In this document: positions 56,817-64,000 of the stretch, one piece after another
How the letters are laid out: the number at the start of each line of letters is the position of its first letter
Position numbering within the stretch: position 1 is the first letter of the stretch
NCBI RefSeq assembly: GCF_008086045.1
Contig: NZ_VSEY01000001.1
Span: 310,001 to 374,000 of the forward strand
Origin: Nonomuraea sp. PA05
GTDB lineage: Bacteria > Actinomycetota > Actinomycetes > Streptosporangiales > Streptosporangiaceae
Direction of reading: 5' to 3'
Length of the DNA stretch: 64,000 bases
The notes under the pieces: model-generated
Databases searched by the model: none
Seen by the model: only the letters and a program-made list of their open reading frames with translations
Told to the model about the DNA's origin: nothing
Program-made: the position numbers and the translations under genes

Positions 56817-56834
56817 GTTGGCGGTTCCGCCAAC
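56817..56834. promoter_or_regulatory. 18-bp element palindrome, copy 11 (GTTC centre)
   Basis: Perfect GTTGGCG-GTTC-CGCCAAC in the divergent region between the integrase (start 56722) and the operon starting at 56884, so positioned to affect both. Confidence 0.85.
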
Positions 56835-56883
56835 GAAAGCTACGATCGCGAGTGAAATCACTCTCCTCGCGAAAGAGATGATC

Positions 56884-57159
56884 ATGAGCGAAGCTCACAC
56901 CGTCACGGAGCAACTGCTCGACGCGATGGCAGCCGCCCAGCGACGCCGGTTACTCGCTGACTCACTGCTCGACGGCTTCATCCTCAAGCGCGTCGATCTC
57001 GATGAAGCGAAAACCATCCTCCGGGGCATCTTCGGATCCGACCCCACCACCCTCTCCCTCTCTGAGACAGACGAGGGTGTCGATGTCCGGCACGCCGACT
57101 CCGCGTTCATCGCGGAGCTTCGGGAGGAGCTGCGCGCTGAGGGGCGGGACGTCCGTTGA
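56884..57159 (+). CDS. Hypothetical protein
   Basis: 91 aa from ATG 56884 (ATG 56878 is out of frame). The upstream TCCTCGCGAAAGAGATG leader matches those at 48.8 and 54.6-55.0 kb. Helical (TEQLLDAMAAAQRRRLLADSLLDGF) then acidic. First gene of the 56.9-60.6 kb operon. Confidence 0.6.
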   Translation: MSEAHTVTEQLLDAMAAAQRRRLLADSLLDGFILKRVDLDEAKTILRGIFGSDPTTLSLSETDEGVDVRHADSAFIAELREELRAEGRDVR

Positions 57160-57464
57160 CGACCTTCGTCATTCAGAAAGCAGAGGGCGCCGACCTCAAG
57201 CTGCCCTACCCGTACTTCGCCGACGAGTCCGGCATGATCGGCCGCCAGGACAAGTGGAAGGGCAACCCGACCCAGGTCATCGGCTTCCACAGCGATCCGA
57301 ACATCATGCAGATCGACCTGCTGTGGGAGGACGCGATCCAGGACCCGGACCGGGCGTCGGGCATGTACCTCGTCACGGCCGACGCCGAGGGCAACTTCGG
57401 CACGCACCTGACCCTCGTGGAGTCAGTGACGGTCGTCGCTCTGGCGGGTGGTGAGGTCCAGTGA
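57156..57464 (+). CDS. Hypothetical protein, TTG start
   Basis: 102 aa from TTG 57156, overlapping the preceding stop (TTGA). Beta-rich (TTFVIQKAEGADLKLPYPYF; TQVIGFHSDPNIMQIDLLWED). It overlaps the next GTG by 4 bp. No family is recognised. Confidence 0.6.
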   Translation: MTTFVIQKAEGADLKLPYPYFADESGMIGRQDKWKGNPTQVIGFHSDPNIMQIDLLWEDAIQDPDRASGMYLVTADAEGNFGTHLTLVESVTVVALAGGEVQ

Positions 57465-58105
57465 GACTGCCCTACGAGTACGGAATGCGGTCCAACGACG
57501 CTGACGGCGATCCGGTCATCGTCATGAGCACCAACGAGGCGCACGATCGCGCCGCCGCCGACGCCTGGTGCCGCACTCGGCGGGCCTGGCAGGAGGAGCG
57601 GGAGATCACGCCGGACGTCACCCTCATGCGGCGCCTGCCGGACGGGGAGTGGGAGGAAGACCCCGGCTGGAAGTCCGAGATCACCACCTGGGAGGCCGGG
57701 TGCGCCCGCATCGAGGCCGCGCCCACCGATGAGGCGCGGCGCGATGCCCGCTCCGAGTTGGACGCATGGGTGGAGTTCAAAACGACAGCGCGCGAGACCG
57801 GCCAGATCAGGGTCAAGGTGCGGGACTACTCTGCCGAGGCCCCGTGGGGCGTCGGGCTCACCAACCCCGTGGTCCGCGCCATTGTCATCTCCGCGTACTG
57901 CGTGGTGTGCGGCTGCCCGCGTGGCATGCCCCGGCGGATCCACCAGTGCGATGATGGCGTGCACTACTGGCCGGACGTGTGGAACAACCCGTGCGGCCAC
58001 ACCGACATGTACGAGGCCGTGATCAAAGAGGCTGAGGAGTTCGCGCCGGCCGGTCGGATCACCCTGTTCGGCGAGTACGACGAGTCGAGCGGTGAGGCCG
58101 GATGA
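57461..58105 (+). CDS. Cys-cluster hypothetical protein
   Basis: 214 aa from GTG 57461. A Trp/Glu-rich helical N-terminal half (CRTRRAWQEEREITPDVTLM), then CVVCGCPRG, HQCDDGVHYWPDVWNNPCGH, a Cys/His set that could bind zinc. No family is recognised. Confidence 0.6.
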   Translation: MRLPYEYGMRSNDADGDPVIVMSTNEAHDRAAADAWCRTRRAWQEEREITPDVTLMRRLPDGEWEEDPGWKSEITTWEAGCARIEAAPTDEARRDARSELDAWVEFKTTARETGQIRVKVRDYSAEAPWGVGLTNPVVRAIVISAYCVVCGCPRGMPRRIHQCDDGVHYWPDVWNNPCGHTDMYEAVIKEAEEFAPAGRITLFGEYDESSGEAG

Positions 58106-58473
58106 GCCTCATCGTCTACAAGACCGCCCCCGGCCGCGACGCCTACGTGATCTTCCGGACGGAAGACGACGTGCCCCTGTGCATGGGCGACCGCGCCGAG
58201 ATCAGTGACCGGCTCTGCATGGAGATCCCTCCGGCCATCGTGGACGAGCTGATGGACCGGGCCGACCGGACCGGCACCACCTACAACGACGGCACCGGCG
58301 GCTGGGACGACACGGGGTTCATGGTCGGAGAGAACATGTTCCCCACCGACGTCGGGTCCCGGTTCCTGCCGCGCGCCAACCTGGAGGAGTTCGTCCGGGC
58401 CGCCGCGACGCAAGACATGGAGCGCATGGTCGCGCTGACGACCGAGATGCTCGAATCGGGTGAGGCCCGATGA
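58102..58473 (+). CDS. Hypothetical protein
   Basis: 123 aa, ATG 58102. First half with strands (SLIVYKTAPGRDAYVIFRTED), Gly/Asp-rich middle, helical end. ATGA-type overlaps on both sides. No family is recognised. Confidence 0.6.
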   Translation: MSLIVYKTAPGRDAYVIFRTEDDVPLCMGDRAEISDRLCMEIPPAIVDELMDRADRTGTTYNDGTGGWDDTGFMVGENMFPTDVGSRFLPRANLEEFVRAAATQDMERMVALTTEMLESGEAR

Positions 58474-58805
58474 GCAACACGGCCTACACCCCCGACGACG
58501 AGACACTCATCGCCTCCGAGCTGGACTCGGCCACCGCAGACGGGCGGCTAATCAGCGACGCAGGAGCCCGAGTCATTGCCGCCCAATTCGCCGTGGGTGG
58601 TGACGCGTTCGCCTGTCTGGCCAGCACCGGCACTATCTTGCTGGAGGAGATCCGTTCCGAGATCCCCAGTCTTCTGGAGGGTTACGACTCCGACAGCCTG
58701 TTCATCAGGGCGTTGACCGCGCTGGACCACTACGTCAGCCATCATGGTGTGCGGGGTACGGTCCCGGGCTGGAGCGACCTGTGGCTGCGTGGTGATGCCC
58801 GATGA
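58470..58805 (+). CDS. Hypothetical helical protein
   Basis: 111 aa, ATG 58470. Helices such as ARVIAAQFAVGGDAFACLAS and LFIRALTALDHYVSHHG. Ends in LWLRGDAR, like its neighbour's ESGEAR end, due to the shared ATGA junction sequence. No family is recognised. Confidence 0.6.
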   Translation: MSNTAYTPDDETLIASELDSATADGRLISDAGARVIAAQFAVGGDAFACLASTGTILLEEIRSEIPSLLEGYDSDSLFIRALTALDHYVSHHGVRGTVPGWSDLWLRGDAR

Positions 58806-59020
58806 GCGACACCGTGAAGTTCCGTGTCTGGTCCGAGATCCGGGACATCAGGAACAGCTACGACGAAGAGATCACCGACTCGGAGATCTCGGTCGCGGAC
58901 TGGGCCGCCATGACGCAGGCCGAGCGTGATGAGCTCGGCGAGCGGATCTATCAGGAGTACGTCGAGAACCGTGTCGGGGGCGCGGCCCAGCCGGTCGAGC
59001 CTACGGGCGGTGGTGCGTGA
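58802..59020 (+). CDS. 72-aa hypothetical protein
   Basis: ATG 58802. Acidic (IRNSYDEEITDSEISVADWAA) with a helix TQAERDELGERIYQEYVE. Coupled on both sides. No family is recognised. Confidence 0.55.
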   Translation: MSDTVKFRVWSEIRDIRNSYDEEITDSEISVADWAAMTQAERDELGERIYQEYVENRVGGAAQPVEPTGGGA

Positions 59021-59307
59021 TGGCGCTTACCGAGACGGAGCGGCTGGAGCGGATCGCGCGGTTGGTCCCGCCGTGCCCTCCGCCGAACGTGCACGAGGGC
59101 TACGATCTCTGCCCGCTCCACGGTGTGCCGTGGCCATGCCCCGATACGCAGGTGAACTGGCTCGCCCGTGGCCTTGACTTGGTCGAGGCCCAGCGGAAGC
59201 ACATCGACGCCCTGCCGAAGTCTGCCGATCTCTTCCTCACCGCAGCGGACATGGAGTACGACCCCGCCGAGGATGACTCGGTAGGGTCGGTCGGGGGTGG
59301 CATGTGA
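59017..59307 (+). CDS. Hypothetical protein with Cys/His motif
   Basis: GTG 59017 (or ATG 59020, TGATG overlap), about 95 aa. PPCPPPNVHEGYDLCPLHGVPWPCPD has a Cys/His cluster, followed by a helix (GLDLVEAQRKHIDALPK). No family is recognised. Confidence 0.55.
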   Translation: MMALTETERLERIARLVPPCPPPNVHEGYDLCPLHGVPWPCPDTQVNWLARGLDLVEAQRKHIDALPKSADLFLTAADMEYDPAEDDSVGSVGGGM

Positions 59308-59501
59308 CGGCACAGCGGGAAGCGGAGTGCTCGTGCGGGCGCACTGTGCGGGTGCATGTTCCTCGTCACGGCGACGGCAGCGAATTGCACACGTACTGGC
59401 ACAAGGACGGTCGCGACCCCAGTCGATGGTGCCGTTCTTCTGTCGATGTGCTCGACACCCGTGTCGTTGCGGTGCTCACCGAAGCGCGAGGTGAAGCATG
59501 A
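59304..59501 (+). CDS. 65-aa hypothetical protein
   Basis: GTG 59304. AECSCGRTVRVHVPRHGDG and HTYWHKDGRDPSRWC: Cys and His-rich, perhaps a single zinc knuckle. Coupled on both sides. No family is recognised. Confidence 0.5.
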   Translation: MTAQREAECSCGRTVRVHVPRHGDGSELHTYWHKDGRDPSRWCRSSVDVLDTRVVAVLTEARGEA

Positions 59502-59749
59502 GCGAAGGCCGGATGCGGTGGGTGAGCGACGGCTGCGTGGTCGTCTCCGCCTACACGCTGGGGTGGCCTTGCGCGAGCGGCATCGTGGAGGACTACGGGC
59601 TCAACCCGGACGATTTCCCCGAGATGATGACGGACATGGAGCAGAGCGTAGGCGAGGCCGTCATCGACACCATCCTCCAGGTCCTCGATGAGAACGCCGC
59701 TGACCCGAGGATCGCCGTGGTGCTCGCCCAAGCGCGGGGCCAGGCATGA
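59498..59749 (+). CDS. 83-aa hypothetical protein
   Basis: ATG 59498. Ends EARGEA/QARGQA-type junctions with ATGA overlaps. Mostly helical (GEAVIDTILQVLDENAADPRI). No family is recognised. Confidence 0.5.
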   Translation: MSEGRMRWVSDGCVVVSAYTLGWPCASGIVEDYGLNPDDFPEMMTDMEQSVGEAVIDTILQVLDENAADPRIAVVLAQARGQA

Positions 59750-59994
59750 CCCCGCGTCTCACTCCGCGCCGGCTGGAGTTCCTGGGCCTCCTTGGCGAGC
59801 AGGGCAGTGTCGTGCTGTACGCTTCGTTCGAGGACATCCCGGAGTACGGTCTTGCCCAGGCCGACGTGGATGCTCTGGTCACGCTGGGGTTGATCAGTGT
59901 GGGGGAGCCGAGCGGTCATCGCGGTACGGCTTGTAAGGCGGTGCTCACCGACGCGGGCCGGGCCGAGCTGGAACGGCGCGGGGCCGCGTCGTGA
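59746..59994 (+). CDS. Winged-helix-like protein
   Basis: 82 aa, ATG 59746. RLEFLGLLGEQGSV, AQADVDALVTLGLISVGEP and KAVLTDAGRAELERRG follow the winged-helix plan (MarR-like C-terminal strand and LTxxG). Possible DNA-binding regulator in this operon. Confidence 0.6.
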   Translation: MTPRLTPRRLEFLGLLGEQGSVVLYASFEDIPEYGLAQADVDALVTLGLISVGEPSGHRGTACKAVLTDAGRAELERRGAAS

Positions 59995-60248
59995 ACCGCC
60001 TTCGAGCCGAGGTGCGCGCGTTTGCCCAGGGCGTCGTGGAGCTGCTGCATACGTTCGATGTGGTCTCGGTCGCTGGGCCGCCGTGGCGGTGGCGCGTGAT
60101 CGACACCGGATCAGCCAAGCGGATCGCTGCGGTTCACGCGGGTCGGCGGAAGATAGGGCCCGAGGTGCCTACGCCCCGTACGGTCTTCGATGATCTGATC
60201 GAGGTTCTTAAAGATCGGCGGCGGGCTCGGATGCGGGGCCGCCGGTAA
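59991..60248 (+). CDS. Small basic protein
   Basis: 85 aa from GTG 59991. Arg-rich, especially at the C-terminus (KDRRRARMRGRR), with a Trp strand (PPWRWRVIDTG). Likely nucleic-acid contact by charge alone. One-base overlap with the next ATG. Confidence 0.5.
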   Translation: MNRLRAEVRAFAQGVVELLHTFDVVSVAGPPWRWRVIDTGSAKRIAAVHAGRRKIGPEVPTPRTVFDDLIEVLKDRRRARMRGRR

Positions 60249-60628
60249 TGGATCGCCGTTGGTGGGTGGTCACCGCCGCCTGCATCGAGGAGGGCGGGAT
60301 CGTGGTCGAGGCCCCGTCCGCCCGCCAGGCGGTCGCCCAGGTGAAGCGGAGCCTCGAAGAGGCCGATCATGAGAACGGCAACACGTGGCGGTCGGCCCAT
60401 GCCTGGGTCCGAGATCAGGCAGTCCAGTTCAGCCACGGTCCGCTCGACGACCGTGAGGCCTTCGAGTACGAGCTTGGCTGGACGCTGGCGTCCGCGTTCG
60501 CTCGGGTGCTGCTTACGCAATGGCGGGGCGAGCCGGTGAACCCGATCTCGCGTCAGGAGGCGTTGCGGATAGTGACAGAGGAGCAGGTCGCGGGCATCGA
60601 ACGGCGGCTGGCGGCCAAGTTTGGGTGA
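60248..60628 (+). CDS. Hypothetical protein
   Basis: 126 aa, ATG 60248. RWWVVTAACIEEGGIVVEAPSARQAVAQVKR gives a strand-helix unit; the C-terminus is helical (LRIVTEEQVAGIERRL). Last gene of the operon, before a degenerate palindrome. No family is recognised. Confidence 0.55.
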   Translation: MDRRWWVVTAACIEEGGIVVEAPSARQAVAQVKRSLEEADHENGNTWRSAHAWVRDQAVQFSHGPLDDREAFEYELGWTLASAFARVLLTQWRGEPVNPISRQEALRIVTEEQVAGIERRLAAKFG

Positions 60629-60667
60629 CCGTTGAGTCGTGATCACCGCACGAAAGGATCTTCGCGT

Positions 60668-60685
60668 GCTGGCGGTTCCGCAAAC
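60668..60685. repeat. Degenerate copy of the element palindrome
   Basis: GCTGGCG-GTTC-CGCAAAC: three differences from the consensus arms. Lies 40 bp after the operon end. Confidence 0.5.
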
Positions 60686-60815
60686 GGCCAGGCATGCGCG
60701 GAATGCTCATTATGGAGGCCGCTCGCGGCCTGACTGACCTGGTCTGATGGCCAGCGTCGCTCGCGAGGTGAGGCGCTGAGATTCGCTCTCAGCGCCTCCC
60801 TGGCTCACGACAAGA

Positions 60816-61016
60816 TCACACTACGTTCGGATGCCGGGGATACTTGACGTACGGGGGCCGGACGGACGAAATCTCGACCATCGGGCCGGTCATGCCGGAC
60901 CTGACCGTGCCATCGCCATATGGATCCGGCATGGGCCGGGCGTCCTGGGCGAGCGCGGACGTTGCGGTGATCAGTAGCGCTCCACCAGTCAGCAGCGTGA
61001 CGAGCAGTTTCTTCAT
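60816..61016 (-). CDS. Small secreted protein
   Basis: Minus strand, 66 aa from ATG 61016. Signal peptide KKLLVTLLTGGALLITATSALAQ-type (Lys start, hydrophobic core, ALA-Q cleavage). The mature 43 residues are Pro/Gly-rich (PMPDPYGDGTVRSGMTGPM). No family is recognised. Confidence 0.6.
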   Translation of the reverse strand: MKKLLVTLLTGGALLITATSALAQDARPMPDPYGDGTVRSGMTGPMVEISSVRPPYVKYPRHPNVV

Positions 61017-61170
61017 GCAGTCCCCCGGTGCGTGAGGAGTTCGCCTTCGATAGTGCGGTGGTCTGCCCTGATTCGTGTGCGAACGCTGAACGGATCACCG
61101 CTGGTATTGGCTCCTGCTGGATCCGGCGGGCCACTATCGCGCCATCACATTGATCGATCTGGAGGCACTG

Positions 61171-61785
61171 GTGCGTCGTATCGAGTACATGCCCCTCCCC
61201 GAGATCGTGCGGGCCGTCCGGAATCCCAAGGAGCACGATCTCGGCTCCATCAGGAAGTCGATCGAGAAGTTTGGCTGCACGGTCGCGGGCGAGCTGGACG
61301 AGCGGACCGGCCGCCTCGTCGCCGGGCACGGGCGGCTGCTCGTGCTGGAGGCGATGGCCGGCGAGGGCAAGTCGCCGCCCGAGGGCGTCAAGGTCGGCGA
61401 CGACGGCGTGTGGCTGGCGCCCATCGTGCGCGGCTGGTCCTCCCGTTCCGACGCGGATGCGGAAGCGTACCTCGTGGCCAACAACTCGACGTCCGAGCGC
61501 GGCGGGTGGGACCGCGGCGCTCTGGCCGACATGCTGGCCGACATCTTCCAGGCCGACGAGGAGCTGCTGGCCGCGACCGGCTACAACCCCACCGACATCG
61601 AGGACCTGGTGCCCGCCGACCTCGGGGACGCGCCGCCCGCGCCGGTGCCAACGCCGGGGCCGGCCGAGCGCGTCGAGCCGCCGGACGTGTGGGGCGTCAT
61701 CATCACCTGCAACAGCGAGGAGGAGCAGGTCGAACTTCTGGAGCGGCTGGCCGCCGAAGGCCGCTCTGTCCGAGCCCTCATGTAG
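61171..61785 (+). CDS. ParB/Srx-domain nuclease-like protein
   Basis: 204 aa from GTG 61171, preferred over TTG 61150 because GGAGG at 61161-61165 is correctly spaced. EIVRAVRNPKEHDLGSIRKSIEKFG, then GRLVAGHGRLLVLEAM with the GHGR box (52-55), is the ParB N-terminal domain, which binds and hydrolyses CTP in true ParB. No HTH domain follows, as in short phage ParB-like proteins found ahead of terminase genes. The C-terminal part is acidic and Pro-rich, then a helix. Confidence 0.8.
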   Translation: MRRIEYMPLPEIVRAVRNPKEHDLGSIRKSIEKFGCTVAGELDERTGRLVAGHGRLLVLEAMAGEGKSPPEGVKVGDDGVWLAPIVRGWSSRSDADAEAYLVANNSTSERGGWDRGALADMLADIFQADEELLAATGYNPTDIEDLVPADLGDAPPAPVPTPGPAERVEPPDVWGVIITCNSEEEQVELLERLAAEGRSVRALM

Positions 61786-63028
61786 GCCCATCACCTGCCC
61801 GTCCAGTGCGCAGCGTAGGCTCCGCGCCTGACTGCTCCTTCGCTGTACTCGTGGCGGGCAGATCGCCAAGTCTCAGTAGGGCGCCAGCAGGCCCGCTCAC
61901 CAGTCGCCAGCCCGGTGGCCACGTATGCATCCCCTCAACCTGCGTCACGCGGGCCCCGCCCAGATCGACGCATGCACCCTGCGTGTTCTCGAACGAGACA
62001 TCGCTGGCGAAGGTTGCGGCGCCGAACCAAGCTCTGCCCGTGAAGCTCGCTCCGTCGAAGCGCGCATCGCCGGCGAAGGTTGCGGCATCGAACCAAGCTC
62101 TGCCCGTGAACTTCGCTCCGTCGAACCAGACATGATGGGTGAACATTGTCCCGTTGAACAACGCGTTGCTGGCGAACGTCGCCCCAGTGAACCAGGCGTC
62201 GCCGGTGAATCTGGCCTGTTCGAACCAGGCGCGTCCGGTGAAGGTAGCCGTGACGAACAAGGCGTCGCCGACAAAGGTAGCCCCATCGAGATCGATGTGA
62301 TGAGCATGGCAGCCAATGAAGTCGAAGTCGAGCAAGGTGGCATCAGTCAGGTCGAGCCGGATTCCTGGCCAGAAGAGAGGGTTTACGGCGATAGAGCGTT
62401 TCCACCAGCGGCGTTTGCTCCAACGTAGGTGATCGGCCAGCAGGCGTTGGGCGGTCAGCCGAATTTGACGTTCTTCGTCAGTGCTTCGGCCAGTTCGTGT
62501 CGTGGTACGGCTTGTAAGCCCAGTGCGCGCGGTTCGCTGGGCGGTGCGGATCCTCTGCTGCTGGTCGGCCTCGCGCTGCGGTGTCCATGGCATCCGCAAG
62601 TAGGAGCAGATCACGTCCACAACCCTTTGCCGTAACTCGGGATTGTCTTGCGCGAGTTGTTCGAGGGCATACAGGCCGCCGAGTCGGATGGGAGCTTGGT
62701 CGCTGCCGAGTTGCTCCACCGCATTGCTGAACCGGTCTACGTCAAGCCCTCGTTCGCTGAGTCGGAAGGTTCGCCGGGCCGTGTCAGCATTGCGGGCGGT
62801 GTAGAACACGGCCAGCAGTGCGGCCAGGCCAGTGGCCATCGCCAGAACATTCCCTCGTACGGCAGAGACGGCGGCGGCCCAGTCTTTACCGGTCAGCTCG
62901 TTTGGTGGCAAGGATGCTGGTGGCCGAACGTCATCGTTGAGAGTGATCCCGTCAACGTTTCGCAGCACCCATATGGCGCCCGGACCGAGCATCCATGTCA
63001 ACGTCAGCACAGCAATGGGCGCCAGCAT
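61778..63028 (-). CDS. Membrane pentapeptide-repeat protein
   Basis: Minus strand, about 416 aa; ATG 63028 taken at the start of the hydrophobic region, with GTG 63055 possible. Two transmembrane helices (MLAPIAVLTLTWMLGPGAIWV; GNVLAMATGLAALLAVFYTA), a cytoplasmic middle with ERGLDVDRFSNAVEQLGSD and IRLGGLYALEQLAQD, then about 20 pentapeptide units of A(D/N)LxF type written F-x-G-x-A-x-F (ATFTGRAWFEQARFTGDAWF and so on). This layout is common in actinomycetes. The beta-helix may bind protein or mimic DNA. Overlaps the ParB-like gene by 8 bp tail to tail. Confidence 0.8.
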   Translation of the reverse strand: MLAPIAVLTLTWMLGPGAIWVLRNVDGITLNDDVRPPASLPPNELTGKDWAAAVSAVRGNVLAMATGLAALLAVFYTARNADTARRTFRLSERGLDVDRFSNAVEQLGSDQAPIRLGGLYALEQLAQDNPELRQRVVDVICSYLRMPWTPQREADQQQRIRTAQRTARTGLTSRTTTRTGRSTDEERQIRLTAQRLLADHLRWSKRRWWKRSIAVNPLFWPGIRLDLTDATLLDFDFIGCHAHHIDLDGATFVGDALFVTATFTGRAWFEQARFTGDAWFTGATFASNALFNGTMFTHHVWFDGAKFTGRAWFDAATFAGDARFDGASFTGRAWFGAATFASDVSFENTQGACVDLGGARVTQVEGMHTWPPGWRLVSGPAGALLRLGDLPATSTAKEQSGAEPTLRTGRAGDGPT

Positions 63029-63166
63029 GACGACGATGATCGAGGAAGGTTTCACCGTCAGAAATACCGCTTCGTGCTTGCCGCGCCCATGAATCTGATG
63101 ATGCCCCGACAGCCTGCCGTGCGGACGCTCAGTGATGGGATCGTAACTCGGAATGAGGAGGCGCTC

Positions 63167-64000
63167 GTGCGCGCGGACATCACGCTCGCCACCCCCGTCC
63201 ACCGCACCGCCCGCGTCCTCCAGTTGCAGGGCTTGTTCGACGTGCCGCTGGAGGAGAAGCTGACGAACTCCTGGCAGGTGAACCTGCCCGTCGAGGACCG
63301 CCGGTGGAACGTCGGCCTGCTCGTCGGCCCGTCCGGGTCCGGGAAGTCCACCATCGCGAACGAGCTTTGGCCCGGCCGGCTCGTCCGGGATCACCCCTGG
63401 GGGGATCGGGCGCTCGTGGACGACTTCCCGCCGGGAATGGGCATCAAGGACATCGTCGGCCTGCTGACCGCCGTGGGACTCTCGAGCCCACCCGCGTGGC
63501 TCCGGCCGTACAAGACGCTGTCCAACGGGGAGGCGTTCCGCGCGTCCATGGCCCGCGCCCTCGCCGAGCACCAGGGCCTGCTCGTCGTGGACGAGTTCAC
63601 CAGCGTGGTGGACCGGCAGGTCGCCAAGGTCGCGTCGCACGCGGTCGCGAAGTCCGTTCGCCGCGCCGGGCGGCAGCTCGTCGCGGTCACCTGCCACTAC
63701 GACGTGACAGACTGGCTGCAACCGGACTGGATCTACGACCTGGCGGCGGGCTCGTTCGCGTGGAGGTCGGTTCAACCCCGGCCAGCCGTCCAGCTTGACA
63801 TCCACGCGGCCGACCGGTCCTTGTGGAGCCTGTTTCGCCACCATCACTATCTGAGCAGCGACATCAGCAACGCCGCGCAATGCTTCGCCGGGTGCATCGA
63901 CGGCAAACCGGTAGCTTTCGCTGCCTACAGGCACTTCCAGCATCCGAAGGTGCGTGACATCAAACTCGGTCACCGCCTGGTGGTGCTGCCGGACTTCCAA
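63167..64000 (+). CDS. ABC-type ATPase fused to GNAT-like domain, 3' truncated by window edge
   Basis: GTG 63167 with GAGGAG at 63155-63160; 278 codons visible. Walker A GPSGSGKST (54-62), LSNGE signature-like motif (118-122), Walker B LLVVDEFTS (138-146) and a His switch (CHYD, 176-179). From about residue 220, HHHYLSSDISNAAQCFAGCIDGKPVAFAAY looks like the start of a GNAT-type acetyltransferase-like domain. Such ATPase-GNAT fusions sit with ParB-like genes next to phage packaging genes, so phage head genes may follow beyond the window (inference). Confidence 0.7.
   Translation, partial: MRADITLATPVHRTARVLQLQGLFDVPLEEKLTNSWQVNLPVEDRRWNVGLLVGPSGSGKSTIANELWPGRLVRDHPWGDRALVDDFPPGMGIKDIVGLLTAVGLSSPPAWLRPYKTLSNGEAFRASMARALAEHQGLLVVDEFTSVVDRQVAKVASHAVAKSVRRAGRQLVAVTCHYDVTDWLQPDWIYDLAAGSFAWRSVQPRPAVQLDIHAADRSLWSLFRHHHYLSSDISNAAQCFAGCIDGKPVAFAAYRHFQHPKVRDIKLGHRLVVLPDFQ

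Noticed and set aside
56723..56833. 37-residue N-terminal extension of the integrase
   Set aside because: It reads through palindrome copy 11 and is not conserved-looking; ATG 56722 gives the normal domain start.
2190..60685. CRISPR array made of the 18-bp palindromes
   Set aside because: Copies are kilobases apart, near gene starts, with no regular spacers and no cas genes.
63029..64000. N-terminal extension of the pentapeptide-repeat protein to the window end
   Set aside because: The frame is open only because it runs opposite the ATPase gene; the hydrophobic start at 63028 gives a protein of normal plan.

Overview
The window is high-GC DNA with GTG, TTG and ATG starts, GGAGG-type ribosome sites, a WhiB-type protein, a SARP/AfsR-type regulator and a Methyltransf_19 (PF04672) methyltransferase. 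This points to an actinomycete, most likely of the Streptosporangiales (Nonomuraea/Actinomadura type); that placement is inference. The gene content is that of a large mobile element rather than core chromosome: a tyrosine integrase, an excisionase-like HTH protein, RecT plus a YqaJ nuclease, a RuvC-like resolvase, a DNA cytosine methylase, phage-type PP-loop ATPases, Gp37/Gp68, DUF4326 and TGT/DpdA-like proteins, a ParB-like protein and about 80 very small hypothetical genes. No capsid, tail, terminase or conjugation gene is visible, so prophage, phage-plasmid and integrative plasmid all remain possible.

Layout. 1-8.3 kb: a replication-type winged-helix protein (cut by the left edge), then small accessory genes ending in an ArdC-N-like protein. 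8.4-22.1 kb: a lipoprotein-like gene, a PP-loop ATPase, a variant 5mC methylase and a run of DNA/RNA-modification-like genes including a frameshifted TGT-like gene, then two paralogous HTH genes and more small genes. 22.2-27.6 kb: cargo-like genes (SARP/NB-ARC regulator, PF04672 methyltransferase, membrane proteins, an XRE-like repressor on the minus strand). 27.9-41.8 kb: one long, tightly overlapped rightward operon with YqaJ, RecT, RuvC-like, WhiB and a phage PAPS-reductase-like protein interrupted by a 316-aa intein. 41.9-43 kb: a winged-helix Rep-like gene followed by iteron-like palindromes between two DnaA boxes, the best candidate origin. 43-49 kb: collagen-like surface protein, hypothetical genes and an I36-type inhibitor. 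49-56.8 kb: xis-like HTH, secreted and SnoaL-like genes, a leftward operon of small proteins and the leftward integrase. 56.8-64 kb: another rightward operon of tiny genes, a ParB-like protein, a pentapeptide-repeat membrane protein and an ABC-ATPase/GNAT-like fusion cut by the right edge.

The most striking feature is an 18-bp palindrome, GTTGGCGNNNNCGCCAAC. It occurs at least 11 times as a perfect copy across 55 kb, usually 10-30 bp upstream of a start codon, with several degenerate copies. It looks like a dispersed operator (stoperator-like) or RNA-hairpin network that could coordinate the whole element. Candidate DNA-binding partners in the window are the XRE-like protein (27104-27610), the ribbon-helix-helix-like protein (18820-19323) and the two HTH paralogues (17573-18411). 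Two further repeated leaders, CCACCACCACCACGA and TCCTCGCGAAAGG, sit in front of other genes. Three genes carry single-base lesions (two frameshifts, one lost stop), which are either sequencing errors or signs of decay.
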